Assembly (NCBI GenBank): GCA_025716815.1
Contig: JAIXMN010000007.1
Location: forward strand, 637,501-701,500
Source of the DNA: Dichotomocladium elegans
Taxonomy: Eukaryota > Mucoromycota > Mucoromycetes > Mucorales > Lichtheimiaceae
DNA: 64,000 bases
Direction: 5' to 3'
The stretch's first letter is position 1. The number at the start of each line of letters is the position of its first letter. The translations under genes and the position numbers were made by a program. A model generated the notes under the pieces. That model made no database searches. It saw nothing but the letters and a program-made list of their open reading frames with translations, and was not told the origin of the DNA. This document shows, piece after piece, positions 39,323 through 51,307 of the stretch.

Positions 39323-41891
39323 TTACCAGTATTGTAGTCTATTTCCAGAAGCCCCATTGTCATTGTTGTTCCGATTGATGCCTGATTGGCGTTGTCCGCG
39401 CCCCTGCTGTTGTTGTGGTTGCTGATCTTGTTGCTGTTGCTGTTGTTGTTGCTGTTGCTGCTGAGGACGCTGGTTATTGAAATAGCTGTTCCACTCGTCG
39501 AGATCAAACGAGGTAGGAATACCCCAGAAAGCACTAGCGATGGGGTCATAGGAACGCTGTTGGGTCCCGGATGGTATGGAAACATTCGAACTCTGCGGTG
39601 AACCTATGTTATGTTGTGTTGGATGGAAACTACGAGGTGGAGATTCTACTGGGCGAGGTGGAGACTGGTCATCCAGGACAGAGTAGTAGTTGCTGTACTT
39701 TTCGTCCATGCCTTCACGCTGGTCAGATTCCATGATAGGTGAGTTCGGGACGGCGATCGATGCAGGTATGGAGAGAGGGAGGGATGCGGATGTGTTGCGT
39801 CCATAGCTTCCATCTGTGGTAGTTACCAAATTGACGTCGCGAAGCCCAGCAAGCTCGCCAAGGATGTTGCAGTGCCGGGCAGATGTGACCCACGTCTTTT
39901 CAATTTCGTCCATAGCATGCATGATTTTGTTGATGCTGATCTTGGCTTCAAAAGCAAACATGCTGTCAGTGGAAGCTGCATTGTAGATGAAAATGATGCC
40001 GGCTGTAAACATAAAGTACAAAGCGTAATTGTTGACATTAGCAAGACGGCCTTCGGCGAGCAGAGATTCGGAGATATCAAGGATTTTGTTAGCGGCAAAT
40101 GTACAGATGGATGCTGATGGAAACACGGATGGTGCGATGTTTTGAGTCGTTCCGGGGATAAATGGACGATGGAGTAGAATTAAGGTGGTATAAAAGAGCA
40201 TATGCAACTGACACAGCTCGAGCGCTGGTGCCGGCGCCTTCTCGGCAAGTCGAGTGTTTGGAGGACGATAGCGTAGTGAAGGCGGTAATTTCGCCATCCA
40301 CTGGTTCAGCGCTCTGTCCAACGTCGATATGACACTGTCCGGGGTAGCCATTACCGAAAGCTGTTTCCGACCCTTCACCATATACAGATCACGCAGAACA
40401 TCACCGAGAATCTCACAAAGCTTGACAAGTTGAATGAATGTCTCCATGACTCTTGGCGTGCAGTCCTTGTCGTCTTCGTCCTGCTCGGTCGGATAAGGTG
40501 TATCGTAATCTCGTTCATCGAGCATAGGCGCTCGACCATGCATAGCACATGTCAATCGATCGATGACAAAGCTATATACGAATGTCCTCCTTGATTAATA
40601 TGACACCCAAAAGGATATGAAGAAACGCAAGAATGGCTCACCAGCAAAAGAACACTCGCTTCCGCTCCTGCTTATCTTCTTCGGAAAGATTCCACGTATC
40701 ACAATTTCGATGCAAACCCAAATTTTGTGCCATCCTGAATGCCTAGCAATTTGATCTCAGCCCCAGTTGTCTAATATATGTAAAATGAAATTACCATGCC
40801 ACTGTAAATCCATCCTCGGGTTGGTTTGAGGGCGCCGTTCTGGTGACTGCTGAGCAGCAGGAGGGACTGGACGGTCGATACTTGGAACTTGTTGAATTCC
40901 TGACTCAAAAGCAGCCGTGCACGCTCGAAGAAGATGTCTCCAGCAGTGTCTGGTTGTGATGGATCAGCTCGCACGCGCGGATCGGGAGACACGCGCGAGG
41001 CAACGGCGTATATGGAATTCAGGAGAAGCGGTGGCGGAGGATGTTGTTTATCATTAAGCGAGCGCAAAAACTTCTTTTTGTGCATCAATGGAATGAATGG
41101 GTAAAAATACTGGAAGTAAAGATCAAGGAGTTGATTTGATAGGTCCTCAGGCGGCATCTCAAAAGGATCCACCCTTGGAGCTACTACCACAGCATCTCGT
41201 CCGTCGGAGCCGAACTGGAAGGAGCCGTTGTGAAAGTTTTTACTGCCTTGAAGCATATAGAAGCCCGATGACCTGCCATAGTACCGAAGTTGTCCGCTCT
41301 CGTCGATCGACACGTTGCATAGGTTATCATTAACTGAGTCTACGGTTGCCATTGTCCCAAGGTCTTGGTTGTGGTGATGATGCATTTCTTCTACGTTTCG
41401 CATATCGGTGATAGGCTCTTCAAATCCAACCATCATAGTACGCTGCATCGGACGAGGACGCACGAGCTCGCCATATGCTGTCTCGAGCGGTGCGTTGAGC
41501 TCGTTCATTACTGCCTGGAACCGAGGATCACCTTCCTGTACGATACTTCCAAGCAATGCTTCAAGTCTATGAAGGCGGCCCTCGATTGCTTCGATATATC
41601 CTTTTGGAGGACCACGCTAGAAAGAAAAAAGTGTACGTGTGTTCATAATAGGCTGAAGAGTGGAACTAATTTGGAGACAAACCTTTCGAGTAGACTCTTT
41701 GTAGGTGCATTGGATGTCTAATGCAACGCAATTACCGCAAAGTGGCGATGCCCCGTCACATTTGACTTTTTTTCGTCTGCATTGCTCACTAAAACGATAA
41801 GGATTAGATTAACGCTTGTCAATTAAAGATCAAGTCTGTTTTCAACTCACCATGCCTTGCTGACACGCTGGCGTTTTATGTCTTCTGGCAT
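39323..41891 (-). CDS. Zn2Cys6 fungal transcription factor
   Basis: Five exons: 41891-41851, 41788-41683, 41616-40795, 40742-40642 and 40571-39323 (772 residues). The binuclear zinc cluster spans the first splice. It starts at KRQRVSKAC and continues CRRKKVKCDGASPLCGNC and VALDIQC, giving six cysteines in the usual order. A linker and short coiled coil follow (EAIEGRLHRLEALLGS). The fungal_trans middle homology region is clear (LLDLYFQYFYPFIPLMHKKK, AFRMAQNLGLHRNCDTW, KRVFFCCFVIDRLTCAMHGR). The C-terminus is Ser/Pro-rich with a polyQ stretch. The family regulates metabolic genes and binds CGG half-sites as dimers. The target pathway cannot be told; the layout resembles XlnR/Cat8-type regulators. 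Confidence 0.9.
39410..39472 (-). repeat. Polyglutamine tract in the zinc-cluster gene
   Basis: CAA/CAG run with one Asp codon near the C-terminus, about 18 residues, in mixed codons. Confidence 0.85.
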
Positions 41892-43187
41892 TTGCGGTAC
41901 GAGAAGTATGTAAATAGAAAGAAGAAGAAAAGAAAGAGGGAAATAGTAGGAAGTGGGTGGCAAATGTTTACCAAAATTGGTTCTATGGGGACTTATCTGA
42001 GAATCTAAGAGAAAGCGCACGCACAAATCACACACATAGATACGCACACACAAAACACATATACATATCAAATCAGCTAACTCCCTGAATATTTTGGGAT
42101 ACATACCCAATCGTGATGATTACCCATAATTGCTTAAGGCCCGAATTATTCCATGCAATGCACTTTTGGGCAGATCTCATACACCATCAGCAACGGAAGG
42201 AACGGAAGGAAACAAAAGCTAACCCCGCATTTCCGGGAAAACATAAATGCGACGAACTTCCGTGCATTTTCATGGTTTCCCCCCTTCATCATGTCTGGTA
42301 TCATGAGCAAAAGGATGAAAGGGCAACTTTCGTCGACTTGGGTCGTTATCTGAAACCATTGCCTTATTAATATGCATCATCGTGGCTCCTGACAAAAAGC
42401 CGATCAGTGTAGGTTGTGTAACGAACATTGCTCTTTCCGGGGCCGCATCCAAAGATGTCGATTGTGAAAATCAGTGGTTTTGACGTGCGTATCTACCGAA
42501 CGGGCATTTAATTCGTGCCATAGATAAATCCGATCAAGCACCGATGGTTTCTCAATGCTTGGTGAATAGAAAGGAGGTCACCTGTTTCATGGAAAAACAG
42601 ATTCAATCTTTCTGGCTTGTTTGCGCTTGCACGATACCCGGTTTTGCCTCATTACCCCACATGAACTTTAATCAACACCATCGGCTAAGTTTATCCGCAA
42701 TCTTCCGAGCTGTTTGGATGTGTCTGTAGCCTTTTCTGGGGTCTTGTCATCATCGTCTTCATCTCCCTCAGCCTAGATTTTCCAAGGGAATAGTAACCCT
42801 AGTTACTGTTTGGTTGCGAATTCATACATCCCAAGTTTCGTGAGGACAAAGATTTACAAGTCCATCTTTCGTTATGAGGCACTATTAATGAAAAGAAAAA
42901 TCCAAGCAAGCCTTGGTGCAGCAGAGATTGAATAGGTCATATTTTGGGAAACCAGTAACCGCCCTCTGTCATGCCTAGGATGTGTTTGGAAAGGCGAGGA
43001 CCCAACACAGGCTTCTTCTATTGTTCTTAAAAACTTTAAAAAAGAAAACTCAGTCCACATGACATTCGTAATCCAGCAAGGAAAAGATTTCGCCCCATCA
43101 CCATGGGTGTAAAACATTCATCCATGAGAATATAAAAAATAAAGAAAATGAAACCAAACGGTAGGGTTTCTCTAAACTCGATTTCCA
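41892..43187. other. Divergent region between the zinc-cluster and stress-protein genes
   Basis: About 1.3 kb containing both promoters. A CA-rich patch lies at 42016-42066. Several short frames (60-90 codons) occur without features. No RNA gene or repeat was recognised. Confidence 0.45.
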
Positions 43188-43927
43188 ATGAATTATCTCG
43201 CGTTACCTACTACCTTCTTTCCTGCTCCTCCATCCGCGCCTCGAAGAGGACATGGTCGCAGAATAGTAATTGCGTACGATGAAACGCGTACGAGCGATGC
43301 TTTGCTTGACCGGATTATTCGTGCTGGTTTTGTGGAACCTGACGATGACATCCGCATTGTCCATATCCTTCAGCAACATGATCTCCTATCCAGCCTTTCA
43401 CCCATTACAATGGGTAATACGCTGACAAGTGCCGCTCCTGCGTTCATCCTTGATGCGAGTCGCCAACAGCTCGAGAGCAAGGAAAATATGCTCAAGGGTG
43501 CAGAGGAAGAGAAACTTTTGGCAGTTGTTGATGTCCTGAAAAGAAACTCGGTAAGCATGACGACTTGCGTCTTGAAACGACTTGGCTAATGAGCGTGGGG
43601 TCTTGTTAGTTTAAGGATGTGCGGTACGAAGTAGTTCAAGGCGATCCAAAGCGATCGCTCGTTGATTATTGTAAAGATGTGCAGCCGGTGATGCTTATTA
43701 CCGGTTCACGCGGGTTCGGAAAGATCAGAGGGTAGGTATCGAAAGACCAGGTGTTGGATCGCACTTTAGTAATCGTACATGATGTATTTAGCACCATCCT
43801 CGGCTCGGTGTCTGACTATCTTGCGAAGCACTGTCCCTGTCCGGTGATGATCGTCAAAGTAACTGATGAAGAAGTCCATGCCCGCGAAAAGATGACCCAA
43901 GAGCAGCAAAGCACTCCTCAGCAATAG
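43188..43927 (+). CDS. Universal stress protein (UspA fold)
   Basis: Three exons: 43188-43550, 43610-43731 and 43792-43927 (206 residues). The first strand carries the nucleotide-site aspartate (RRIVIAYDETRTSDALLDRI). The ATP-binding loop G-x2-G-x9-G-S is intact across the second splice (GSRGFGKIRGTILGSVSDYL), followed by KHCPCPVMIVK. An intact loop suggests ATP binding, as in the MJ0577-like class. The N-terminus is a short Pro-rich leader (FPAPPSAPRRGHG). Fungal Usp proteins are cytosolic and stress-linked, but their exact roles are mostly unknown. DBP5 follows 232 bp downstream on the same strand. Confidence 0.9.
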
Positions 43928-44159
43928 ATCAGTCGAATAGATATTGTCGCAAGGCTTGGTATTCCTTGCTTGTCTTCCCCTCTTCCCCTCCCTATATACC
44001 ACGCATGATCGTAAATAAAAAATAATGTCTGACACTTGGATGTGGGTCCCGCTCTCAGTTTATTTGGCTTACATCACAGATCTGTGACACCGAAAATATG
44101 GCTTCATTTTTAAACCAACGCACACGAGATATCTCCACTATTCACACACTAATCAAAAT

Positions 44160-46210
44160 ATGTCCTCCGGTAAGCCTAACCACCTGAGCATCGGCGATTA
44201 AGCTCCCTTGCTTCTTGATCAATCCACCATGTGCCGATATCGCGCATGTGTTTCAACCTAATCACGACATCAAACTTCCAATGGATCACAGATAACATTA
44301 CAGTTCGCCTAAGCGATCTAATTGCGCACACCCGTAAGATCACACATACTCGGTGATCTCTCTCAGAAGTACTTAACACACCTATAATAGCACCGACCCA
44401 GGCTCCGTCGGGTCAAGGTAGAGTTATTGGTTCCAGCAGCCCTTTTATTTCGCCACAAAGGAACAGTCAACTCATGTATGAGCAATGCCTGACAAGCAGA
44501 TCCCAATGCTGCCGTGCGTCTGGCAGATCTAACATCACAAGGTACGCGTTCATGTACACTTGTTTTCAGGGCTCTCTTTTCTTTTTCCATGTTGACTGAA
44601 TAGTTGTGTTAGACAAACAGTATACCGTGAATGTCATCTATGGTGGTCAAAATCAGCAAAGCTCGCAACTCGAGTCGGTGAAGTCATTTGAAGATCTTGG
44701 ACTGTAAGAGCATACATGCCTATGTACGGTGGTTGATATTAAGCTAAGTATTGAACGGCGTAGCAAACCAGATATCCTTAAGGGCCTCTATGCCATGAAT
44801 TTCTCCAAGCCGTCAAAGATCCAAGAAAGCGCCCTTCCATTGCTTCTCAAGGATCCGTAAGTATCCTATATTGTTTATCCTAGACTGTAGACTGACTTTT
44901 TCCGTTTTAACATAAAAGACCAATGAATATGATCGGTCAATCCCAGAGCGGCACTGGTAAGTCTCCTACATGAAGATGGATGGGTCGAGAAACTGACTGA
45001 TTGTGACGATTTATAGGGAAAACTGCTGCGTTTTCGTTGAATATCTTAAACCGCATTGATCCTCATTTGGCCAAACCCCAGGTATTCTCTATTTATAACA
45101 TTCCTGTGATATGAAGAGCTCATATCATCTGTTCCAGGCCATCGTCTTGTCTCCTTCACGTGAGCTTGCGCGACAGACCGTTGATGTTATCCAGCAGATG
45201 GCGCGGTTTACGGATATTACGACGTGCTTGGTAGTGAAAGATGGACTTCATAAGAATAGGAATGTTACAGAACACGTGATTGTTGGTACACCAGGGTCGG
45301 TGATGGACTCTATCCGGCGGCGGCATGTGCGAACAGAAGCCGTCAAGGTCTTTGTACTCGATGAGGCAGATAATATGCTGGATCAGGACGGACTGGGCGA
45401 TCAAAGTATCAGGATCAAGGGGTAATACTGTGCTGTAGCATTGTAACCTTGGTAGCTGGCTAACACGCCCAATTCACTTTCAGCTTGATCGCGAGCAATC
45501 CGCAAATTGTCCTTTTCTCCGCAACTTTTCCTGAGAACGTGCGTCGTTTTGCCCCTCGCTTTGCTCCTGACGCAAATGAAATTTCACTGAGACGTGAGGA
45601 ACTCAGTGTCGATTCCATCAAGCAATTTTACATGGACTGCCAAAGTGAAGAACATAAATACGAGGTCCTCTGCCAGCTCTACGACCTTCTGACCGTCAGT
45701 CAGAGCATTATTTTCTGCAAGGTATGTTTTAATATCCACAGTCCGCTTGGCATGCAACTGAAAACAAATCATCCTACCCGGTAGCGACGCGAAACCGCGG
45801 ACGAGATCGCTCGCCGCATGACAGAACAAGGACATGCGGTACTATCGCTCCACGGAATGATGTCGCCCGAGGAGCGCGACCAAGTGATGGACTACTTCCG
45901 CCGCGGCGAAGCCAAAGTACTCATCACCACGAACGTCATCGCGCGCGGGATTGATATTTTGCAGGTCAGCCTCGTCGTTAACTACGACATGCCGCTTGAC
46001 AACCGTGGTAACCCCGACCCAGAGACCTATCTCCACCGTGTCGGCCGCACCGGGCGCTTTGGCCGCACCGGCGTGAGCATCAATTTTGTCCACGATCGTC
46101 GGAGCTGGGAGCAAATGCGCGCGATCGAAGAACATTTCCAGCGAACGATCACCAGAGTCCCTACGGACGACTGGGAAAACGTGGAACGGTTGTTGAAGCC
46201 AGTCCTTTAA
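44160..46210 (+). CDS. DBP5: DEAD-box ATPase of mRNA export, Dbp5/DDX19
   Basis: Ten exons: 44160-44169, 44391-44417, 44497-44541, 44613-44703, 44764-44856, 44919-44956, 45017-45081, 45138-45421, 45484-45721 and 45785-46210 (438 residues). Dbp5 remodels mRNPs at the cytoplasmic face of the nuclear pore. Motifs: the Dbp5 entry [21 protein letters not shown] motif [11 protein letters not shown]; motif I SQSGTGKTAAF; Ia PSRELARQ; Ib VGTPG; II DEADNML; III SATFP; and [15 protein letters not shown]. The C-terminal [17 protein letters not shown] is typical of Dbp5. The first three exons are very small (10, 27 and 45 nt); they join in phase to a plausible N-terminus ([20 protein letters not shown]). 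NUP54, part of the same pore, lies 5 kb away, probably by chance. Confidence 0.95.
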
Positions 46211-46849
46211 AAAGAATAATAATAATCGGTGGTTTCCTCGTCCCGTGCCTTGATCAAACGCAGGACAACTATATTCTTGTGTGCCACGAAATGGCTGTGT
46301 AGAGGGAGGAGGCTTGGCTTAAAATCACATGTTGCAATTTGAAATCGAAGGACGTTATAGCATGGCATCAAACCGTGAGAGCAGAGCCGTATCGTAAAAC
46401 GAGGATATGCGTAGAATCTCTTGAGTTAGCTGTTCTCTCATATAGAATCCTTGCATAGCGAGCATGTCTTGTGGGATACAATGACAGAACGTTAGAGAGA
46501 GATAGAGCATAATCGGCTGTCATGTCTTTACTGGTAGGTTCAAGCTATTCATCGGTCTATTTCTTTATTCCATACGTTCTAGACTTATCTCGCACCGGGC
46601 TGAGTAAAGTAAAGTCGCGGTCATCAAAGGAAGAAGATCACAAGGTTCGAGGTGTTTATTTTTGTGCACCTTCATGGGGCGATAAGAGGGCCATGATAAA
46701 GCTGTGCTCGCTGCTGCAATGGGAAGGGATATCTGCAATACCCAATGCTTTAAGCTTCCGCCGGTTTGATTTTTTTGAGCACCTTCGCTTAGCTCAACAC
46801 CCATTGTCTCTCTCCGCCTTTTCTTTTTTTTTTTTTTTACTGCAACATC
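46211..46849. other. Intergenic region DBP5-SDS22
   Basis: About 640 bp with the DBP5 3' UTR and the SDS22 promoter. A poly-T run (46822-46838) lies just ahead of the SDS22 ATG. No coding signal. Confidence 0.5.
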
Positions 46850-48520
46850 ATGGCAGGAGAACAACAAGAAGAACAGAGCCGTGTAGTTGTCAACAACTCA
46901 CACGAGGAGTCTCCCCCGGTCTCTGACATTGACGATGAAACGCCTCAGTCTGAGGCTGTTGAAGAAGGTTCGGGATGCATCGCGTAATCTTCGGCAGCTG
47001 TACTGAAGTTTGATTCTTTTCCTTACAGGTTTACTCGATGAATATCCTCTGGACAGCACAGTACGGATAATGGAAGATTGATTGAAACAATCACTCTCGC
47101 CTCCCCCCCCCTCCGCCGGCGGGAGGAGGAGGAGGCTGCTGCCTACACTCAGTACTCATCGATCGATTGCTTAGGAATTAGACGTTATTCATCAACGCAT
47201 TTCGAATGTTCCTGCATTGAATCTACAGCGGTTCACGCGTCTCGAGGTAAAAGAGATGCCCACGTGGAACGGCTCCTTCGGTTGGGAGGATGGTGGTGAA
47301 TGGAAGAGAGCGCCGAGCTGATATGTATGGCGGATTGCAGCGGCTGTGCTTGCGACAGAACTTGATCTTGGATATCCGAGGGTTCGAGGGGCTCTCGCTG
47401 ACCGAACTCGACCTATACGACAATAAGATTTCACATATTCGCAACCTTTCCCACCTGACAACCCTGACGTAGAGTTTCGATTGACAGACCTGCGCTAATC
47501 CCGATGATACTGATGTCCACCCGTATTTCTGCCAGATACCTCGACTTGTCCTTCAACAAAATCAAGCACATTGGACATCTCGAGGAGCTCGTCAACCTTA
47601 CGGATCTATTCTTGGTCAGCAATCGCATTTCCAAGATCGAAAACCTGGACACTCTTGTGAATCTCGATAACCTCGAGCTGGGTGCTAATCGTGTTCGGGC
47701 AAGTAGGCTTAATAATACCACCGGGAAGGGGGGGTTGCATTCGGTGAACATGCAATGGATGGCATGAGACAAAAAATGATAACGACAGTCCCGATCTAGG
47801 TGATCGAGAACCTCGATAAGTTAGTTCATCTTACCAAGCTCTGGCTTGGAAAGAACAAGATCACGCGATTGCAGGTGCGTTGCTTTGCAGATGGACATCA
47901 AAGGCCCGAAGGAGAGCATCGTGCGCGGTTGGATGATAACTGATATTCATATAGAACTTGAGCCCTCTGCGTAATCTCCGAATACTCAGTATCCAGAGCA
48001 ATCGTATCACCAAGATCGAAGGTCTCGAGGAACTCCTCAACTTGGAGGAATTGTATCTTTCCCATAATGCGATCGAGAAGCTGGAGGGACTAGAACACAA
48101 TGTATGACGAAGAGGGGAAGAGCCCATCGAACGGCAACATGAGTGGAGCTAACGCCCTATTAACATCCACTGTTTCTCTTATAATCATAGCTCAAGCTCA
48201 AGACAATCGACGTCGCTGCTAACAAACTGACGCATATTGAAAATGTTTCCCATCTGAAGCATCTCGAAGACTTTTGGGTAAGATCATACGGAGGAAGCAC
48301 ATTTCCTTTGAGGCCCTTATATATCACAATCTAGGCAAACAACAATTTGTTCGGGAAAGGCACATTTGAGGAGCTCACCAGAGAGTTTGGCGAGACAAAG
48401 ACGCTCGAGACAATTTACTTGGAAGGAAGTCCAATGCAGCTGGAAAACCGCGCGACCTATCGCAACAAGGTCCGCCTCGCCTTACCACAAATCAAACAGA
48501 TTGATGCTACTTATGTATAA
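46850..48520 (+). CDS. SDS22: SDS22, leucine-rich-repeat regulator of protein phosphatase 1
   Basis: Nine exons: 46850-46967, 47029-47060, 47175-47246, 47341-47468, 47536-47698, 47800-47874, 47955-48101, 48191-48277 and 48335-48520 (335 residues). Sds22 holds PP1 in the nucleus and aids mitotic exit. An acidic N-terminus precedes 22-residue LRRs of the SDS22 type: [80 protein letters not shown] and [20 protein letters not shown]. The LRR cap [20 protein letters not shown] closes the repeat. Introns fall between repeats. The intron after 47698 begins GCAAGT (GC-AG). The first donor (G|GTTCGG) is weak, but only it keeps the frame. Confidence 0.95.
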
Positions 48521-48665
48521 AGAAACTGAAGATATATGTGAGCGACTGACAAAGAATAAGCCAATGTGCTGAATAGAAAATAGTTTTCATATTTCTTCTT
48601 CTTCAGAATAGTTGTTAGTATTTACAGTATGGAAAGAGTGAGAAAAAGAGAAAGGTATCAATCAA

Positions 48666-49786
48666 TCATTTCTTTTTGCTGGCCGCTGCTAACTTTTTGG
48701 TGACTAAGGGAACACAATCCTACAGAGAAATAATAAGAAGAAATTAGCTTGGGAGTGAAACTATCAATGAACCACGACAAATACAATATGCATGGCTTCA
48801 AGATCCGATTGTAAATCGTCTTCCTTTAGCCTAAATACAAGCGAAGGACGTAATGATCAGTAGTTAAGGATAGATACCGCAAGGGATTCATGGAGCACAA
48901 ACACCACATTGAACAACCAAAAAAAAAAAAAAAGGATATTTGATGTCTGTTTTCTCTTGACAGACTTGTTGTCTGAATGCTCCATGCCGCGTCTCCTCAG
49001 GTTTCGTTTCATTAACCGAGACTGAGACTCGAGCAGCGTATCTACAGGTTATCTGTCAGTCCAAAGTTTTCGTTGACGAGGCTTTCCGCTCACCGTAGGA
49101 GAGCTCGCAATTATCCTTGTCCTCCTTTAGTTTACGACGTTTCTCTTCAAGTGCTGCAAACAATTTTCCTCGCAATTCTTGCTTCTCCGCCTAAAGTAGA
49201 AGAGAGTATATGCATGTTTTGTTGTCTCAGATTACTGGGTCCAGCATCGGATCTGCACGCACGCACACACACACACACTTACAAGGCACTCATCTTCGGC
49301 AAGTATACGCTCCTGGTCAAACTGGTTGTCGATCACCTGTTCTCGATATGCACGCAATAACCGCCCATGATAGATGCGCTTCTCTCGGGTCCGCTTCAAT
49401 TCCTCGATACCTTCTAGCAGACCAATATGTGTATCTAGATATGGTACTGAGTCATCTGTGAAGATCTAAAGGCCTTTAAGGTCCGAGTGCTTACTCTCGT
49501 GCACCTGTTTGATTTCTTGTTGAATGGCCGATAACTTTTCCGTGTATAATCTAAATTATTTTGCTTTTAGATTCTGCAGTAGGGGTTGAAAAGGAGGGAC
49601 TGTCTCTTGCTCGCTCTATCTTCTTACCTTTCTTTGTTCTCCATAAAATCGGTGTTGATTTTTTCCAGGCGCCCTCCAAAATCTTTCTTTTTCTTCTGCC
49701 TCCTGCTGTCTGCTTCATAATTACCTACATATATTTTGTTACGTGAGAAAAGACAAACCCGCCAGACTCACAGACAGACACACACA

Positions 49787-49824
<38 letters not shown>

Positions 49825-50881
49825 AAAGAGAACAAAACGAGACTGTGACTAGTTTTGCACCTCACCATACAATTTTTTTTTCCTCTCCACACCCCTCTAT
49901 TCTTTTTTTCGCACCAGATATTTATATAAATATATATAAGGAAGAAAACCTACCTTCCATAAGCCAAGCATCGGAATCTTCTGCATCATGCAGCCCCGAT
50001 GCTAAGGCCGATGTTGTTGTACTGCTACCATTCGTAGTCGGTGCATACCCAGACGGTGATTGACCAGTCGAAGAGGAAGCAGTAGACGTTGTCACAGGTG
50101 GGACAGCAGATACCGGAGGTGTCGGTGCTGTTGCTGCTGCTGCCGCTGCTGCTGCTGCCGCTTGTGCTTGTGCTTGCGCTTGTGCGTGCGCTTGTGCTTG
50201 TGCTTGTGCTGCTGCTGCCGCCGCCGCCGCTGCTGCCGCCGCCGCCGCGGAATTGTTTACCCTGTAATGCTCGTCCATAACTGACTGAGGAGGAAGAGGG
50301 CGATGAATGTGGTTCGGCACATGATACTGTGTCGAATGATGGTGTAAATGAGGATGTTGTTGTTGCTGGTGCTGTTGCGGCATTCGCCGCTGCGAATACA
50401 TGTTGGCAATATGCGTGTTAGAAGTATTACTGGATCGATGCGTAAAGCCACCGTCTTGGTCCAAAGGCGGTGGCGGGCGTCCAAAGGTCGCTGGTGCGGG
50501 GGGCGCTTGGTGCGGGTGTGAATGGTGTGAATGGTGATAAAGGAAGCGATCGTCATCCTGTATAGGAGGAGCAGAATGGTGGTGATGCGGTTGATTATGA
50601 GTATGGCTGCGTTGTTGTTCGTGGGAATGGTAATATGAAGACGGTGGAGGGCCACCCGCCGTCGACGGTGGTGGAGTGTAGGACTGAGGTAGAGGGGACT
50701 GGTACGAAGAAGCCCTTGGGAAGGTAGGTACACCGTCATTAGAAGGCGTGCCAGTGCCAGAAGTGGTGGACTTTGAAGAGTTTGAGGGAGTAACCAGATC
50801 GGGAGCAGTAGCTGGTCGTCCTGTCGAGCTAGTGGCGAACATGAAGGGTTTGTCTGCTTCCAACATGGAGGCTATTGGCAT
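48666..50881 (-). CDS. Sds3/BRMS1-family subunit of an Rpd3/Sin3 deacetylase complex
   Basis: Eight exons: 50881-49954, 49724-49628, 49550-49495, 49434-49283, 49190-49094, 49041-48966, 48830-48785 and 48719-48666 (501 residues). The Sds3 core runs through exons 2-6. It is a coiled coil (GRLEKINTDFMENKERLYTE, LSAIQQEIKQVHENTHIGLL), then DQERILAEDECLAEKQELRG and LFAALEEKRRKLKEDKDN. The RKLRRRG-like motif appears as LMKRNLRRRGME. Sds3 bridges Sin3 dimers and keeps the Rpd3 deacetylase active in the nucleus. The first 309 residues are low complexity: His/Pro-rich, then two polyalanine blocks around Gln-Ala repeats. The donor after exon 6 (GTCTGT) is weak, so the last 30 residues are less certain. 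SDS22 converges on it with 145 bp between stops. Confidence 0.85.
49777..49824. repeat. (CA)n-(GA)n compound microsatellite
   Basis: About 28 bp of CA repeat runs directly into about 20 bp of GA repeat inside the first intron of the Sds3-family gene. Confidence 0.95.
50127..50249 (-). repeat. Polyalanine and Gln-Ala coding repeat
   Basis: GCN codons encode two polyalanine blocks of about 10-15 residues, separated by a Gln-Ala/His-Ala dipeptide repeat. All lie in exon 1 of the Sds3-family gene. Confidence 0.9.
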
Positions 50882-51307
50882 TCTCCGGTTTCCACAGACT
50901 AGAGGGAGCTGTTCAGGGTTTAGAGGATATCTTGCTCACGAGCTCGTGTTGCTTTGTGCTGTGTCTTTCTTGGGCGCTGACCTTTCTGTCTGCAACCGAG
51001 CTGCAGCAAGGGAAAAAAAGGCTGGAGAAAAAATGTTCGTTTTGGTGTTCCACCCTCAGCATTCATCTGAGAGGACTTGTCAGGTATCACGTGATGTGAC
51101 TCGATATTGTAATACTCCGCTCCAATCAAAGATAGGATACAAGTATCTAGGAAACTATGCCACTGACCAATTAAGGATAATTAAGCCTTGTCGGAGTCTT
51201 GTGGCCGGTTAATGGAGTAGCCATCCCGCCCCTGGCAAGAAAAGACCAGTTCGTCACTACGCCCAGTATTTTATGCGCAATATTTTGGGTTTTATTTTGA
51301 GAATGGT
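50882..51307. other. Gap upstream of the Sds3-family gene
   Basis: It contains the Sds3-family promoter and the NUP54 3' UTR. No coding or repeat signal is seen. Confidence 0.5.
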
